Shown: positions 13,070 through 13,382 of the stretch, in pieces
Layout of the letters: each line of letters begins with the position of its first letter
How positions within the stretch are numbered: the stretch's first letter is position 1
Assembly (NCBI GenBank): GCA_001801825.1
Contig: MGYR01000103.1
Coordinates: forward strand, 2,823-16,204
Direction: 5' to 3'
DNA from: Gammaproteobacteria bacterium RIFCSPLOWO2_02_FULL_56_15
Lineage (GTDB): Bacteria; Pseudomonadota; Gammaproteobacteria; Eutrophobiales; Eutrophobiaceae
DNA: 13,382 nt
Made by a program: the position numbers and the translations under genes
The notes under the pieces: model-generated
Databases searched by the model: none
What the model was told of the DNA's origin: nothing
The model's input: only the letters and a program-made list of their open reading frames with translations

Positions 13070-13382
13070 TCAGCTACTACCCCAAACCTCTTCCGCAACC
13101 TCGACGATATGGGCCAGTTTGGCGAACTGCTGATCGATATCCATGGTGTTACCGCCGATGCCGCTGGAAAAGCCGCACTGTGGGCTCAGTGCTAATTGTT
13201 CCAGGGGAATGTGACGGCTGGCCTCCTCGATCCTGCGCTTGAGTTCATCCTTGTTTTCCAGCGCCGCCTTTTTCGTTGTCACCAGACCCAGCACCACCAT
13301 CTTGTGTTTCGGCACCAGCCGCAGGGGCTCGAAGCCCCCGGCCCTGGCGGAATCATATTCCAGAAAATAGCCATCCACGTTG
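13070..13382 (-). CDS. MetE C-terminal-domain-type (cobalamin-independent methionine synthase-like) protein, N-terminus outside window
   Basis: The last 104 residues of a larger protein are visible, with the frame open at the right edge. FLEYDSARAGGFEPLR, VVLGLVTTKKAALENKDEL, RRIEEASRHIPLEQLALSPQ and CGFSS match the C-terminal end of the MetE zinc-methyltransferase (UROD/MetE-like) domain, where the Cys of QCGFSS is a zinc ligand. In these stand-alone proteins of about 350-380 residues the methyl acceptor is often unknown; related enzymes include core methionine synthases and epoxyalkane:CoM transferase. The stop TGA is at 13070-13072. It is convergent with the aldolase gene, so it belongs to a separate transcript. 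The GTG at 13376-13378 is internal, not the start. Assignment to the family is secure; the reaction is not. Confidence 0.85.
   Translation of the reverse strand, partial: NVDGYFLEYDSARAGGFEPLRLVPKHKMVVLGLVTTKKAALENKDELKRRIEEASRHIPLEQLALSPQCGFSSGIGGNTMDIDQQFAKLAHIVEVAEEVWGSS

Overview
The window looks like a gammaproteobacterial chromosome segment. The evidence is a TtcA-type tRNA thiolase, a CspD-like cold-shock protein, full-length Ada, a PabB-PabC fusion and a TfoX relic. Assignment below class is not possible from sequence reading alone. The left part carries household genes of moderate GC. The part right of about 8.75 kb is richer in G+C and carries aromatic-ring catabolism genes.

Left block, 1-5600, all minus strand (transcription runs right to left): cspD-like gene, intrinsic terminator, small two-helix membrane protein, ttcA, a site-2 protease-like M50 peptidase, a TfoX-domain relic, ada, a short dead mobile element, and a pabB-pabC fusion cut by the left window edge. 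The element (1885-2143) is the most unusual structure here. Two perfect 30-bp inverted repeats enclose the decayed front half of a GxxExxY-family gene, and a solitary right-hand end of the same element recurs at 12957-12988.

Middle block, 5815-8671, minus strand: a CHAD-domain protein with a degenerate CYTH-like N-terminus, then a ParA-family ATPase 23 bp downstream, then a small lipoprotein behind an AT-rich gap. CHAD proteins are known to bind polyphosphate granules and ParA ATPases position cargo on the nucleoid, so the pair suggests a granule-positioning system (inference).

Right block, 8754-12938, plus strand: an MFS transporter, a LigJ-like 4-oxalomesaconate hydratase, a LigB-type class III extradiol dioxygenase and an RraA/HMG-CHA aldolase-type enzyme. 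Together these give ring opening, hydration and aldol cleavage to pyruvate plus an oxo-acid, as in the gallate branch of the 4,5-cleavage pathway; no LigC-like dehydrogenase or LigI-like lactonase is seen in the window. The dioxygenase has Gln where LigB has its second iron-ligand His. A cluster of short inverted and direct repeats (12899-13063) follows, and the first hairpin supplies the last codons of the aldolase gene. A convergent MetE C-terminal-domain-type methyltransferase gene enters from the right edge.

No tRNA, rRNA, CRISPR array or complete insertion sequence was seen.
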